Shown piece after piece: positions 25,003-36,480 of a stretch of DNA of 64,000 nt (the stretch's first letter is position 1; the number at the start of each line of letters is the position of its first letter). Source of the DNA: Azadirachta indica (lineage: Eukaryota; Streptophyta; Magnoliopsida; Sapindales; Meliaceae); the NCBI GenBank assembly GCA_022749755.1, contig CM040442.1, positions 7,662,457 to 7,726,456 on the forward strand, given 5' to 3'. The notes beneath the pieces were generated by a model. The model saw only the letters and a program-made list of their open reading frames with translations, was not told the DNA's origin and ran no database searches. The translations under genes were made by a program, and so were the position numbers.

Positions 25003-25620
25003 AAGGATTAACAATCTAATTTTATATAATTTTTTATTTATAAGATTAAGATCAAAAGTCTCAATATTTTATATAATTTTTGTTATCATTGATAGACCTT
25101 TAGATTATTTAATCTCAACTACTGAAACTTAAAAGAACATAAGTGTAGTAGTTTAAAATCGAGTTTAAGGGTAGAAAAAAAAAATCAGAAATCTATGATT
25201 TTATATAATTTTTTAAGATAAAAAGTATTAATTTTTAAAAAAAAAATCAAATGCTTCTGAAATTAGGAGCAGATACTGTATATTACAAGAAAATCTAATT
25301 AATTTTCAATTATTCATAAGTATTGATTTATATTATATAAAAAGAACAAATAATTAATTTGTTAAATAAAAACTGAAAAAATTAGAAATTAATTTTCCCA
25401 ATACGACAAGGCAACGAGGGGCCTGAATTCACCCACCGCCGAGGAAGAAAGTCTACAAAGGAATGTCGCAAGTTGGATGGTCTACACGAAGTCAAAATCT
25501 CGTGCCTTTTGCTTTGTCTCTTTCTTTTCTTTTTCTTCAAAATCAAATCATGCCCTAATTTTGTTTCTTAGCCCTAATTAACGACCTTAATCAAACAATT
25601 ACACATCTCAAAATTTCATC
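21134..25620. other. AT-rich intergenic DNA with microsatellites, no gene seen
   Basis: Contains (AT)n runs near 22363-22382, 22723-22747, 23521-23542 and 24969-24998, an (AC)n run next to (AT)n at 24831-24858, and homopolymer A/T tracts such as 21261-21278. No protein, RNA gene or mobile-element coding sequence is recognised. Confidence 0.6.
24831..24858. repeat. Compound microsatellite (AT)n(AC)n
   Basis: Alternating AT followed directly by nine to ten AC dinucleotides. Likely polymorphic in copy number. Confidence 0.9.
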
Positions 25621-26275
25621 CATGTTTGAATTAGTGGTGCAAAATGGACGGAATTGACAATATAACGGTACAAATTTAATCACATATTAGTACCGTGTTT
25701 ATAGGATACAATAATTCAAATAAATTTTTGTCCTACTCGTAATTTACATATCTTAGTCTAACAAGTCTGTCACAAAGCACCGACAATTAATTAATTATTA
25801 AAAAATAAAAAATTTAAAAAATAAAAAAAGAATAACATTAAAATAATGAATCGTGCTTCAAATTAGTAGTGAAAAATAAACCGACTAATTTGACACGAGA
25901 ACAATATAAATTTAATTACATAGTATCATATTTATAGAAAATAGAAATTCAAATATATTTATATCAAACTCACAATTTAAATATATTAGTCTAACAAGTC
26001 TACCACAAAGTATCATGATTAATTATTCATAAAAAAAAGAAAGAACAATATTAAAATAGTGTACCGTGCTTTGAATTAGTGGTAAAAAAAATAGATGAAT
26101 CAAGTTGACACGAGCACTGTGTAAATTTATAGGTTATAGAAATTCAAATATATTTATGTCAAACTCACAATTTAGATATACAAGTCTAATAAGTTTACCA
26201 CAAAAATACTGAAAATTAATAATTATTTATATAAAAAAGAAGAATATTACAATAGTAAACCGTGCTTCACGAACA
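25621..26275. repeat. Tandem array of about 200-230-bp units, three copies and a partial fourth
   Basis: Units start near 25621, 25851, 26063 and (partial) 26258. Each starts with a (C)CGTGCTT(C/T)AAATTAGTGGTG-like block. Then follow, in order, a GACACGAG block, TTTATAG(G/A)..ATA(C/G)AAATTCAAATA, (C/A)AACTCACAATTTA..ATAT, and TCTAACAAGT(C/T)TACCACAAAG. The array is diverged by substitution and shortening. It has no open frame. Its GACACG/CGTGTC words recall the motif next to the 11.4-kb array. Confidence 0.8.
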
Positions 26276-28950
26276 AATAATTTTCATTTTTTTGGATTGA
26301 ATAGTAAAACATATGATTTAGACCATTGATATAAATTCTTGCATAGTTCCTAAAACAAGCTTGATTTTTATGCTTCTTCCATTGAACTATTATTATGTGT
26401 TGGTCATAAGAATCGTATTCATACACAAGTGGTCATGAAATTTGTTGAAATTAACTAACATTTGTAGACAAAGGAAAAGTCCATATCTTAAAATTAATAT
26501 ACATATTATAATTAAAATTTAGTCATTGGTTTTCATATTGGTCTTGCAATTAATTGGACATAGACATAGACTAGTTGATAACGACAAAAAGGAAAATAGT
26601 TCATGAATCTACACATATTTTCCATAATTTTGTTTTTGTTCAATGGATATACTTACCAACTTTCATAATTTCTTCTTCATCTTCTTCTTCTTATTCTCTT
26701 TTTCAAATTAGGGTATTGACTTCAAATCTACTTTTTGATTGATTTAGGGTTTTGGATTCAATTTGTGATGAACACAATGACCTCATTTTGCCTTACCTCA
26801 CTACCATATAGCCCACCACAACCATCTACACCGTCCAATTTCTATGACTTGACTATCTTATAACTTTAATTTCAACTTTGTTTTCATTTTATATGTGTTT
26901 TCAACATATCATATTTTATTTTTTTTATATTATCTTTTTTAGTGTCTTAGCATAATGTTTCTTCTCCTTTTCTTGACCAATTTGTTTTTTTTTTTTTAAT
27001 TATATTTTAAACAAATTAATATTATTTATAAGTTATTAGTTAATGGCACTGTTCCGACATTCATTCTTAAATCAAAACATTTCTTCTACTCTTCTCTATA
27101 ATAATATTGTTCAAACATCTACTTACAAGTTTGGAGTCTACTTTCTTATACAAGTATTGTAATAGTATTATCTAGACATTTAATTGTAAATCGCAAAAAT
27201 TTTTATTTCATAATAAAAAGAAGGATAGTATCATAATAATATTATTCTAATATACAATAATTATATAAATATTATAAAAGGACTTCTCCCCTGTAAATTT
27301 GTATGATTTTTTATTAATATGTAGATAAAATTTTCTCTCACGTAAAAGTAAAAATCGTACCGTGTATGTGAAAAATATTTTGGTTGAGCTGTATAAGTAA
27401 TAATATCTAAATTTTTAATATAATATCAATAATTTTATATATAAAATTAAAAAAAATACTTATATTTAAATGAAAAAATTTCCACATTTCTACAGTGCGA
27501 GAGATCTACCCGTAAATTGCGAAAAAATTCAAACAACATGCAATCACGAAAGCGCCCGCAACACGGTTTGATTTTTTTTTTTTTGTTTTTTGTTTTTTTT
27601 GAATTTTAAAATATAATGCTAGGAATGAAAGAAATGTTATCCAATTTGTAAGATTCACTATGAATTATGATGTCGGCTGTCTTTTGAAGACTCTTAAAGC
27701 CTGCATTGACACTTCTATTTTTTAAACAGTCAAAAGGGTCCACTTGTTTTTGTTTGTCAAAGTATGTGTTGAGAAAGATACTACTTTAATTAAAGAATCT
27801 CAATTTAATTTAATTATTTATTGAATAATCTTTACACTTGGAATGAGAGACAATTTAAATAACTAACAAATTAAAAATTTCCCCCAGAGATGTAATTATA
27901 TAAATATATTATTCATTAAATGAATATCACGTTATATTAATAAGAATCACTTGTTTATTGATTTTGTGCTTAATTTTTTTAATAATTAATCTGTCAATAA
28001 AGAGTAAATTAGTATTTATTTATTTATTTATAGTATTATTTTACAGTAAAAATACAAGCGTGGACTAGACTCGACGTGTTTCACAATTCACACCCACCTT
28101 CTTAAATTTCAAGATTAAAGTCAGCTCAATTGATGTTGACTAATCATATCCAAATTCAAATTCAATCTATTTAATTTACACCAAACTTAAAATATATTTA
28201 ATTATATATATATATATATATCTACACTTTATTTTATTTTAGAGAATAACATTTAAATTTTGGAGTTTTTGTACTTGTGACAAATAAATTCTTGACCAGA
28301 TATGAACGTGAACGGAATTTAGAATTTTCTAATTATACTTGTACACTGAATTTGTGTTTCTTTATGTTCTTTGATTGTGATATTTGTTTAGAGCATATAG
28401 ATATTCGAGAGTAAAATTAACATTTTTATTCCTTAATTTTAATTATCATAATGTACAAATATGTAACTTAATATTAAATGGTATATCGATTATTTAATAT
28501 TTAGATTAAGATTAGGGATTTATTTCATATCAGTAAGTAAATTATATTTATTAATTAAAAATAACAAAATTTAAGGATCCAAATATGAAAACCCCATTGG
28601 TTTTATGAATCCTTGATCACAAATCAAATACAAATTGAATAAGATCGCAATTAAAAAAGAGGATCATGATTCATTATCCATTTTTAATTACGAGGTTATG
28701 ACATGTAGAAAATAAACGCGTGGAAGTCAAAAAGAAAATTTAGGACTAAAAAATAATCTAAAAAATAAAAAAGAAATTCAATTTTGCTGTGTAGAAACAA
28801 AAAGATTCCTTTAAAAAACATAATAAAATAAAAAAAGAAATAAATAAATTAGTTGATTAAAACATGTAACGTGGAAAATGCTTCTAAACGTGAGGATAAA
28901 GCAAAACAAAAGGGGCCAATTCGATTGAATATATTAAATAGAGATAATGG
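26276..28950. other. AT-rich intergenic DNA, no gene seen
   Basis: No coding region recognised. Includes T-rich tracts (for example 27569-27600) and an (AT)n run at about 28201-28222. Confidence 0.6.
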
Positions 28951-28965
28951 ACAAAGACAGCATCG

Positions 28966-29527
28966 GGTCAACATAAAACTTCTAATTCCTTCCTAAAATT
29001 TAATGCTTCCTTCAATTCATTCGTGTATTTAATGCTTCCTTCCCCCTATTTCTTTACCTTTTCAATCTGTACTTCTTGACTTTGAAAAATAATTTATCAA
29101 AAAAATTAAATCAAACTTAGCAACCGACATCATTCTAAACACACCCACTTTGATTCTTGTCCTATATTAATATTTTATTTTATATATTAATTTATATTTT
29201 AATAATGTTTTTTTTTTATGGATTATAAAGCACATGCCAGCTTCTGATGACAAGTACATATATGTATCTTATCTTGCTCTCACTCTTTTTCCACCAAGTT
29301 TCCTACAACTTGAGCTTTTCTTTCAGCTAGCTACATGCGTAGATGGCGTGTATTTAAAATTGTTTTTATTTTGTTTTTGTTTAAGGGGAATTGAATTTGA
29401 GAAAACTTTGGTTTGAGTTTTGAGTTTTGGTCAATTTGAGGCTACTTTTGGTGGGTATATATATTGTTTCATTTGTTCATTTGGTGGGTTGTCCTAACTA
29501 GGTAGATAGCCAACTACAACTTTGACG
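28966..29527 (+). promoter_or_regulatory. W-box cluster and TATA region upstream of the WRKY gene
   Basis: WRKY proteins bind W-boxes with the TTGAC core. The core occurs at 28966-28971 (as GGTCAA), 29076-29081 (TTGACT), 29429-29434 (as GGTCAA) and 29522-29527 (TTGACG). A TATATATA run at 29456-29465 is about 107 bases before the ATG and is the likely TATA element. Self- and cross-regulation through W-boxes is well known for group IIa WRKY genes; binding here is inferred. Confidence 0.5.
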
Positions 29528-29571
29528 AGAAGAAACAAGAGAGTTTTTGAGATTGCTTTGTGTTGGTGGCT

Positions 29572-30949
29572 ATGGATTCCTTTTCTTTGGTTGATACTTC
29601 ACTTGATCTTAATTGTAAGCCTCTCCGGTTGAATGATGAACTTCCAGCGCCACCGGTACGTCGGAATCTGCCCTCTCTTTCTGCCTACTTGCCTGCTTGT
29701 TTCCAGTACTTGTTTTGAATGTTCTTCAGGAGCTTAGAATTTCTTTGCTTTGTTAATTTGTTTCAGAAGAAAGATTTGCAAAGCAATTTTTCTGGGTTAG
29801 GCAAAAAGAATGCTGTCAAACAAGAGGTGAGTCTCTATTAATCTCCGTCGTCTGATCTAAAATGATTAGATAATTAGGATCCTGTGATGATCTAATTAAA
29901 CTTGATTGATTTTATTTTTATTCTTAGACTGGTGCTCTAGTCGAGGAACTGAATCGAGTGAGTGCTGAAAACAAGAAGCTGACTGAAATGTTAACAGTGA
30001 TGTGTGAGAATTACAATGCTTTGAGAAACCAGTTGATAGATTACATGAACAAGAATCCTGAGAAGGAGCTTAGTAATTCATCCAAAAAACGAAAGTCTGA
30101 AAGCAGTAACAACAACGGCAACAACAACAATATGGCAACAACAATTGGAAACTCTGAAAGCAGTTCTACTGATGAAGAATCTTGCAAGAAAGCAAGGGAA
30201 GAAACCATCAAGGCTAAGATTTCCAGAGTCCATTATAGAACTGAAGCATCCGATACTAGCCTTGTAAGCTCAGAAACCACTAATTTTTCCCATAAAATAA
30301 TGATCTATTGAGCGTCTTTTAAGATATGATTTGTTCTGCAACATGTTTTCTGATGTTATTGAATGTGTTACAGGTTGTAAAGGATGGATATCAATGGAGG
30401 AAATATGGCCAAAAGGTCACTAGAGACAACCCTTCTCCTAGAGCTTACTTCAAATGCTCTTTTGCTCCAAGCTGCCCCGTCAAAAAGAAGGTAAGTCTAT
30501 CCGTATAAATTTCGATGTATCGTAACAGTAGTAAGATTTACCTTATTACAATTATCTAAAAGAATTCGATTGTTCTTCAGGTTCAGAGAAGTGTTGAAGA
30601 TCAATCAGTGTTGGTAGCAACGTATGAAGGGGAGCACAACCATCCAGTTCCTTCTCAAATGGATGCAACATCGGGTTCAAGCCGGTGTGTGTCTCTTCCG
30701 ACGGCAGGTCTCGGCTCGACCGGACCGAGCATCACAACTACTCTTGATGTAGCAAAATCAAAGTCGATCATCAGCAACGAAGAAAAAGTAGCAGGAGGTT
30801 TGAAACCAAGAGTAGATACACCAGAAGTCAGGCAATTTTTGGTGGAGCAGATGGCTTCTTCTTTGACAAAAGATCCGAATTTTACAACAGCATTGGCAGC
30901 AGCAATTTCAGGAAAAATATTTCAGCATAATCCCAATGGAAAATGGTGA
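29572..30949 (+). CDS. WRKY40: WRKY transcription factor, group IIa, WRKY40 type, five exons
   Basis: Nuclear DNA-binding regulator of defence and abscisic-acid responses in the WRKY18/40/60 group. Exons 29572-29655, 29767-29826, 29928-30263, 30374-30490 and 30581-30949 splice in frame with GT..AG borders to 321 residues. The N-terminus ([14 protein letters not shown]) and the leucine-rich coiled coil (about 50-88, [14 protein letters not shown]) are typical of group IIa, which dimerises. A KKRK nuclear signal is at 101-104. The WRKY domain has WRKYGQK at 168-174 and zinc ligands C188, C194, H218 and H220 (C-x5-C-x23-H-x-H). The last intron falls inside the zinc finger just before VQR, the V-type position shared by groups IIa and IIb. 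The C-terminal block [13 protein letters not shown] is also typical. The full domain set suggests a functional gene. WRKY40 is favoured over WRKY18/60 by overall similarity and neighbours. Confidence 0.95.
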
Positions 30950-32937
30950 ATGAATTGAAGTACTTCATCTATTAGATATATACTTAGACTACTGGTTTGA
31001 GATTTAGAATATATATTCTCTGTAAATATTACAACATTGGAAATTAAGGGACAGAAAATTTTCAATAGAAATTTTCATTCTGTTCAATTTGAGAGGGAAT
31101 TAATATATATATATATATATATATCCCAATCCAAGTATGGGAGTTTGCATATGCTTCATATATATCTATGAATATTAATTGGAGTTTCAAGCAAAAATAA
31201 TTTTCTTATTGTTGTTGTTAATTATTATTGTTATTATTCTTAACTTTAATATTTAATCTGTTAAACTAGTTTATGGACATAATCACAATATTAAGTTTCC
31301 AACTATGGAGTTAATCTTGCTATACCTATTACTATAAACGATGAGATTTTTACGTATAAAGTGTTTAGTTTTGTGGGATGTGTTATTTAATAAGATGTTG
31401 CCAAAAAAAGAAAAAAAAAGATAGAAATATTTCTACTTTCCAAAAAAAAAAAAAAAAGAAACAGGAAAAAAAAATCATTTTAGTGTTTAATAATTAATTA
31501 GATTGGTGGTTGGATATCTCATTTCTAAATCAAATAAGTCTCAATCGTATATTTCTACTATAATAATGAAGTCTCTATAATGTAATTTGCTTCTATTATT
31601 TTTCATAAAATTTAAAATTTAAAAAATAAAAATAATGTTTGTGGGATAGGCATTTTTAATGTGGAGAATCTTTTGAAGAAAAATTAATTGAAACTATAAA
31701 ATAAGTTATTTTTCATGTGTTTTGAATTTTTTTATATTTGACTTGCACTTTAAAGTTTAAATTACTTTGAGATGATTTTTTTTTTATTAAACAAGTACAT
31801 TTAACATTTTTCATATTATATACTCACGTTGATTAGTCACTTAATTAGTAAAGAATTTCATCTTGCATTGGTAGTTTTTAAATTAACAAGAAAATCTTGT
31901 GACAGTTGATCACTAAAAATTTGAGCTATACAGTTTTTTCTAAAACCATTTATTTAAAGAAAAAAATAATAATTTATCAATAATTTATTTTAATAAAAGT
32001 CTTAATGTTAGGATATGATAGATCCACCAACCTATGATTGTGTCAAATATTATCTTTAAACTGCAGTTTCAGATATTGATGGGAGCTAAAACTTAGGCAT
32101 GGTAAATTATAACGATGTTGTAGTTTTTTTAAATAATATTTATAAAAAGATTTGAAATGATGATAGAGATAGTTAAAAGTTGCTGAGAAGATTTATTTTT
32201 ATTATTATTTTTTAGAACAAACAAAATGGTTATATGTAATTTGTGATTTATTTCTACTACAACTTCATAATTGAGAATGATGCATATGTATAATATATTT
32301 GTAATTTATACAAAAATTAAATGTTATAAATAAAAACAATATTAAAATAATAGAATATAGTTATATTAATTATTATCATTTTATTAAGTGTATTTTATAA
32401 TATTAAAATATTCTCTTAAATAAAAATAATAGCTATTATTTGATATTTGATAAATAAGATTATTGAAATTTAACATTTCAAAATATGTTTATAAGAGGAA
32501 TTTAAAAATTATTATTTTTAAAATATATTTTTTAACAAATAAATTATCTAAAAAAAAATATATTCTTAAACTTTAAAATTATCAAATAAAAAATATCATT
32601 ATTATTTTTATTTTTATTTTTATTTTACATAACTACTAGTTAAAAAACAATGCCAAATCGAACTAAAAAAATACTAATTTTAGTAAATTTATTCTCCTTT
32701 TATTAATATTTGATATTATATAATTTAATGTCAAACCAAAAAATTAAAAAAAAAATGAAAGAGAAGAAAAGAAAAGAAGAAAAAGTGCTTCTAACGGACC
32801 CACGTATCCAATTTCCTTCCACACATTCAAATCCCAACATCTACCAACGACCCAACACCAAAAGCACTTACAGAAACCAACCACCAACTAAAACTAACGC
32901 AAACTTTGAACATTCACACTATCCAATCCCAAACTAG
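30950..32937. other. Intergenic region between WRKY and PnsB1 genes
   Basis: Begins with the WRKY 3' UTR, contains an (AT)n run at about 31103-31125 and A-rich tracts near 31441-31456, and ends with the PnsB1 promoter and 5' UTR. The pyrimidine- and CA-rich sequence at about 32810-32937 suits the 5' UTR. No other gene seen. Confidence 0.6.
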
Positions 32938-35441
32938 ATGGCAACAACAACTTCTCTACTTCCCAAAAGCACTTCTTCATTTCTCTCAAACCCACTTTCT
33001 TCATTTCCGTCAACTAACTTCACTAAACCATCACTGTTCAACCCACCAGACCACTTTTTACCCGCCAAAAGACCAACGATTCACACTCATGCAAAGAAGA
33101 AGAACCCATGGCTTGACCCTTTTGATGATGGAGAAGATCCTGACATGCAGTATGGCTCATTGTTTGCAGATGGAAAACAAGAAGAAGATCCCAGGCCGCC
33201 TGATAATCCCGATAACCCCTATGGGTTCTTGAAGTTTCCAATGGGGTTTAATCCTGAGCTTGCTTCATTGCCTTTGAAAATCAGAGGTGATGTTAGAAGA
33301 TGTTGCTGTGTTATCTCTGGTGGTGTCTATGAAAACCTTCTGTTCTTTCCTGCTATCCAGTTGTTAAAGGACAGGTAAACGTTTAATCTTGAATATTGAA
33401 AAAAAAGGAATGATTTTTTTATTTCATTTGTGTTTTTGTAATGTAAATATCTGTTTGGATATAAGGTACCCTGGTGTTCAGATTGATGTGCTTGCATCGG
33501 CCAGAGGGAAGCAGACTTATGAGATGAACAAGAATGTGAGATGGGCTAATGTTTATGATCCTGATGATGATTGGCCTGACCCAGCAGAGTACACTGATAT
33601 GCTTGGAATACTTAAGGTGAGTGTATCTATTTTCTCATTTTCTTATAAAGATGGATACTTCGTGCTTTGTGGATTCGAAGAAGTTAAAACTTCTTGTAAC
33701 ATCTGTGGTGTTAGCTTTAGTGTTCTATGTTTAGGAAACATTATCTTCAAGTATTGGTGCTTAGTGGGCCTAGAATTTGTTTGCTATGTGCATATCTATA
33801 ACTTACAGGGGATATCAATCAATTTCGGTTAGATTATTATATTGCACTATGCTCGCAGAATAGGTACTATGACATGATCTTGTCGACCAAATTGGCGGGG
33901 CTTGGTCATGCGGCATTCCTATTTATGACAACAGCACGAGACAGAGTTAGTTATATTTACCCAAATGTAAATGCAGCAGGAGCAGGATTACTTCTATCAG
34001 AAACTTTTACTGCAGAGAGTATGAATCTTTCAGAACTAGGGTACAATATGTAAGTTATACAAACGGAACTGCTCATGTGATTTTGATTCAATATTGAAAG
34101 CATTTAGTTTCAATATGAACTTGTTTGATTTAGGTACCAGCAGATGGTTGATTGGCTGGGGAGACCATTTTGCAGTGTGCCAAGGCATCCTGTTCCTCCG
34201 CTGAGAGTGTCAGTTTCGAGGAGATTGAAAGAGTTTGTAGCAGACAAGTACACGAGTGCGGGTGTGGAGAAAGGGAAATATATTGTAATTCACGGGATAG
34301 AGTCTGATTCAAAGGCCTCAATGCAGTCTAGGGGTGATACTGATAGCTTGCTACCAATTCAAGCGTGGGCTGAAATAGCAGAAGGTTTAAGGTATAACTC
34401 TTCTTGATTCTTTATTCTGAAGTTTGTTCAGCAAATAAAGAGGTTTTGAGGTTAAAATGCTAGTATTTTGAATGAGAAAAATTCTCTTATATATATATAT
34501 ATCCAAGTCATAGGTGTTTGAAACAAAGAGTCATCTAAACTTTTGTATAAATATTGATCAGCAAAACTTTACATTGTTGGCGGATCATGAAACAGAGAAT
34601 TCAAGCCCGTTTTTGTTATTCCACATGAGAAAGAAAGGGAAAATGTGGAGGATGTAGTAGGAGATGATGCCAGTATTGTGTTCATCACTACCCCTGGACA
34701 GGTACTTCTTCTTCTAATGCAGACCATATTGCTTTAGAATTTTTTGTCATCATCCCGCATCATCTCATATCTTCTTCAAGTAACAATAGACTGCCAGAAG
34801 GAAAGAAAAATCTGTGTGGCTTGAAGGAGGGTGAGAGAATTAAAATGAAACTCTTGTCCTATTTAGTTTTATTTAGCCTACCTTGATAATTTGAGATCAT
34901 GTTCGTGATATCTTTCAACTCAGAAAGTAGCATGAAAATATCAAACATGTAAACGAAATGATAAAATATTAATAAAAGGATGTCATACGATTTTGATTTC
35001 TATTATCTGACACTTTCCATTCAATGGTTTCATCTTCTTTAGCTTGCTGCTCTCATCAATGACTCAGCTGGGGTGATAGCTACAAATACAGCAGCTATAC
35101 AACTTGCAAATGCACGTGAAAAACCCTGGTACTTTACATTTTCAAGAAAACTCAATATGAACTCAGATGCAGCCTGTAAACTTAATTATCTTCATTTGTT
35201 CATTAAACTATGCATATTCATATGACTTAACAGAAGTTATGACTCCCCATTGTATATCTGGTGTCACTTTTGCAGCATTGCTCTGTTTAGCTCTGAGCTG
35301 AAGGGGAGGCTATTTGTTCCAAATGCAGAAGAGAAGAAATGCAGTATTGTTCCATCCAGGACTGGAAAATTAGTGGATATTGATGTTGAAGTTGTAAAAA
35401 ACGCAATGCAAATTTTTAATGTATCTCTATCTCTAGCCTAA
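32938..35441 (+). CDS. PNSB1: Photosynthetic NDH subunit of subcomplex B 1 (PnsB1 / NDF1 / NDH48), chloroplast, seven exons
   Basis: Nuclear-encoded subunit of the chloroplast NADH dehydrogenase-like complex that supports cyclic electron flow around photosystem I. Exons 32938-33374, 33466-33616, 33859-34049, 34134-34391, 34596-34701, 35043-35128 and 35276-35441 join in frame to 464 residues; the Arabidopsis protein is about 461. The first 50 or so residues are rich in Ser, Thr and Pro and poor in acidic residues, as in a plastid transit peptide. The mature part begins near KKKNPWLDPFD. Highly conserved stretches include RPPDNPDNPYGFLKFP, VRRCCCVISGGVYENLLFFP, GLGHAAFLFMTTARDR, IVIHGIESDSKASMQS and INDSAGVIATNTAAIQLAN. 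The fold resembles a glycosyltransferase-9 domain, but the family role is structural. Its tail faces the PLMT gene about 1 kb downstream. Confidence 0.96.
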
Positions 35442-36480
35442 AGGAAGAGAGCTGGTTTTCTTTCGCTCTTCTTTCTGTTTTGCTTCTGTTAATTTTCAAT
35501 GTATATTTCAATCAACAATATGATAGTTGATTAATACACATGCTGTTATGCATACAAGTTTAAAGTTGCTTCTCTTTGTTATGACCTTTGGACCAAGATT
35601 CCATAATGGTCTGAGCATTCACACTTGTGATTAGTAGTCAGTGAGTGATAATAAATTTAAATTTTGACCGCATATGAAAGACAATTTTTCATTTTGACTA
35701 TGCTCCTGCCCTTTTTTCAATACAATAATGTAACAAAAGTTTTTTCAAATTTAACCAAACACAAAATAATTTGAACCATTTTATTCGTAAAAAATTTAAA
35801 TCATATAAAGTATTTCCAAGCATAACATTCTTCTAGTGCAAATTCTAAGGTGTGAAAAACAACGTGCTCAAAAGATGTTCGAAAATATTTGTTAAGTTGA
35901 TCATGAAAGTAAAGCAGTTCGAAAGTGTGTATTTAGTCCAAAATAAAAAAGTTTTTGTTACGTGATCAAATATAAAAAAATAAACATAAATAATGATTAA
36001 AATGAGAAATTTTCCACATATAAAAAATGTGAATATACATGTCATAGGGATTTTTTTGAAAGTTAGGTAAGTTTGAATAAGAGGAAGGGAAAAGTGGGGT
36101 AGAAACTGTCCCAAGTTTGATCAATGTGTAATCTTGGATTGTCAAAAAATTGTAAGCCAACATTTTCATTCAATATTTTTTCTTGCAAAAGTTATGCAAT
36201 GGATCAATGTGCTTTTTAGCACTTTGATATAGTCTTTCAATTGATAATAGAAAGATAAAAAGTCATTGCAAACTAATTCTTATGCAGAATGAGTTGCAAA
36301 GAAAACCAGCAGAAATTAAAATTCTCAACTGGGAAACAAACTGGAAAGAGGGAGAATAATCAAAGATTAAGTGCACTCCTTCCTATTGAAGCAAACCTCT
36401 GAAGAAAGCATTCATGGTCAACTTTAGTAGCCCCCGTTAATGCTTCCTTGACAACTATGCGGTGCACTGCTACTGTATGA
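35442..36480. other. Convergent intergenic region between PnsB1 and PLMT
   Basis: Holds the 3' UTRs of both genes, which end toward each other. AT-rich; open frames at 35845-36169 (minus) have no family resemblance. No further gene is seen. Confidence 0.6.

Noticed and set aside
33038..33241. Minus-strand open frame over PnsB1 exon 1
   Set aside because: Shadow of the strongly conserved plus-strand exon.
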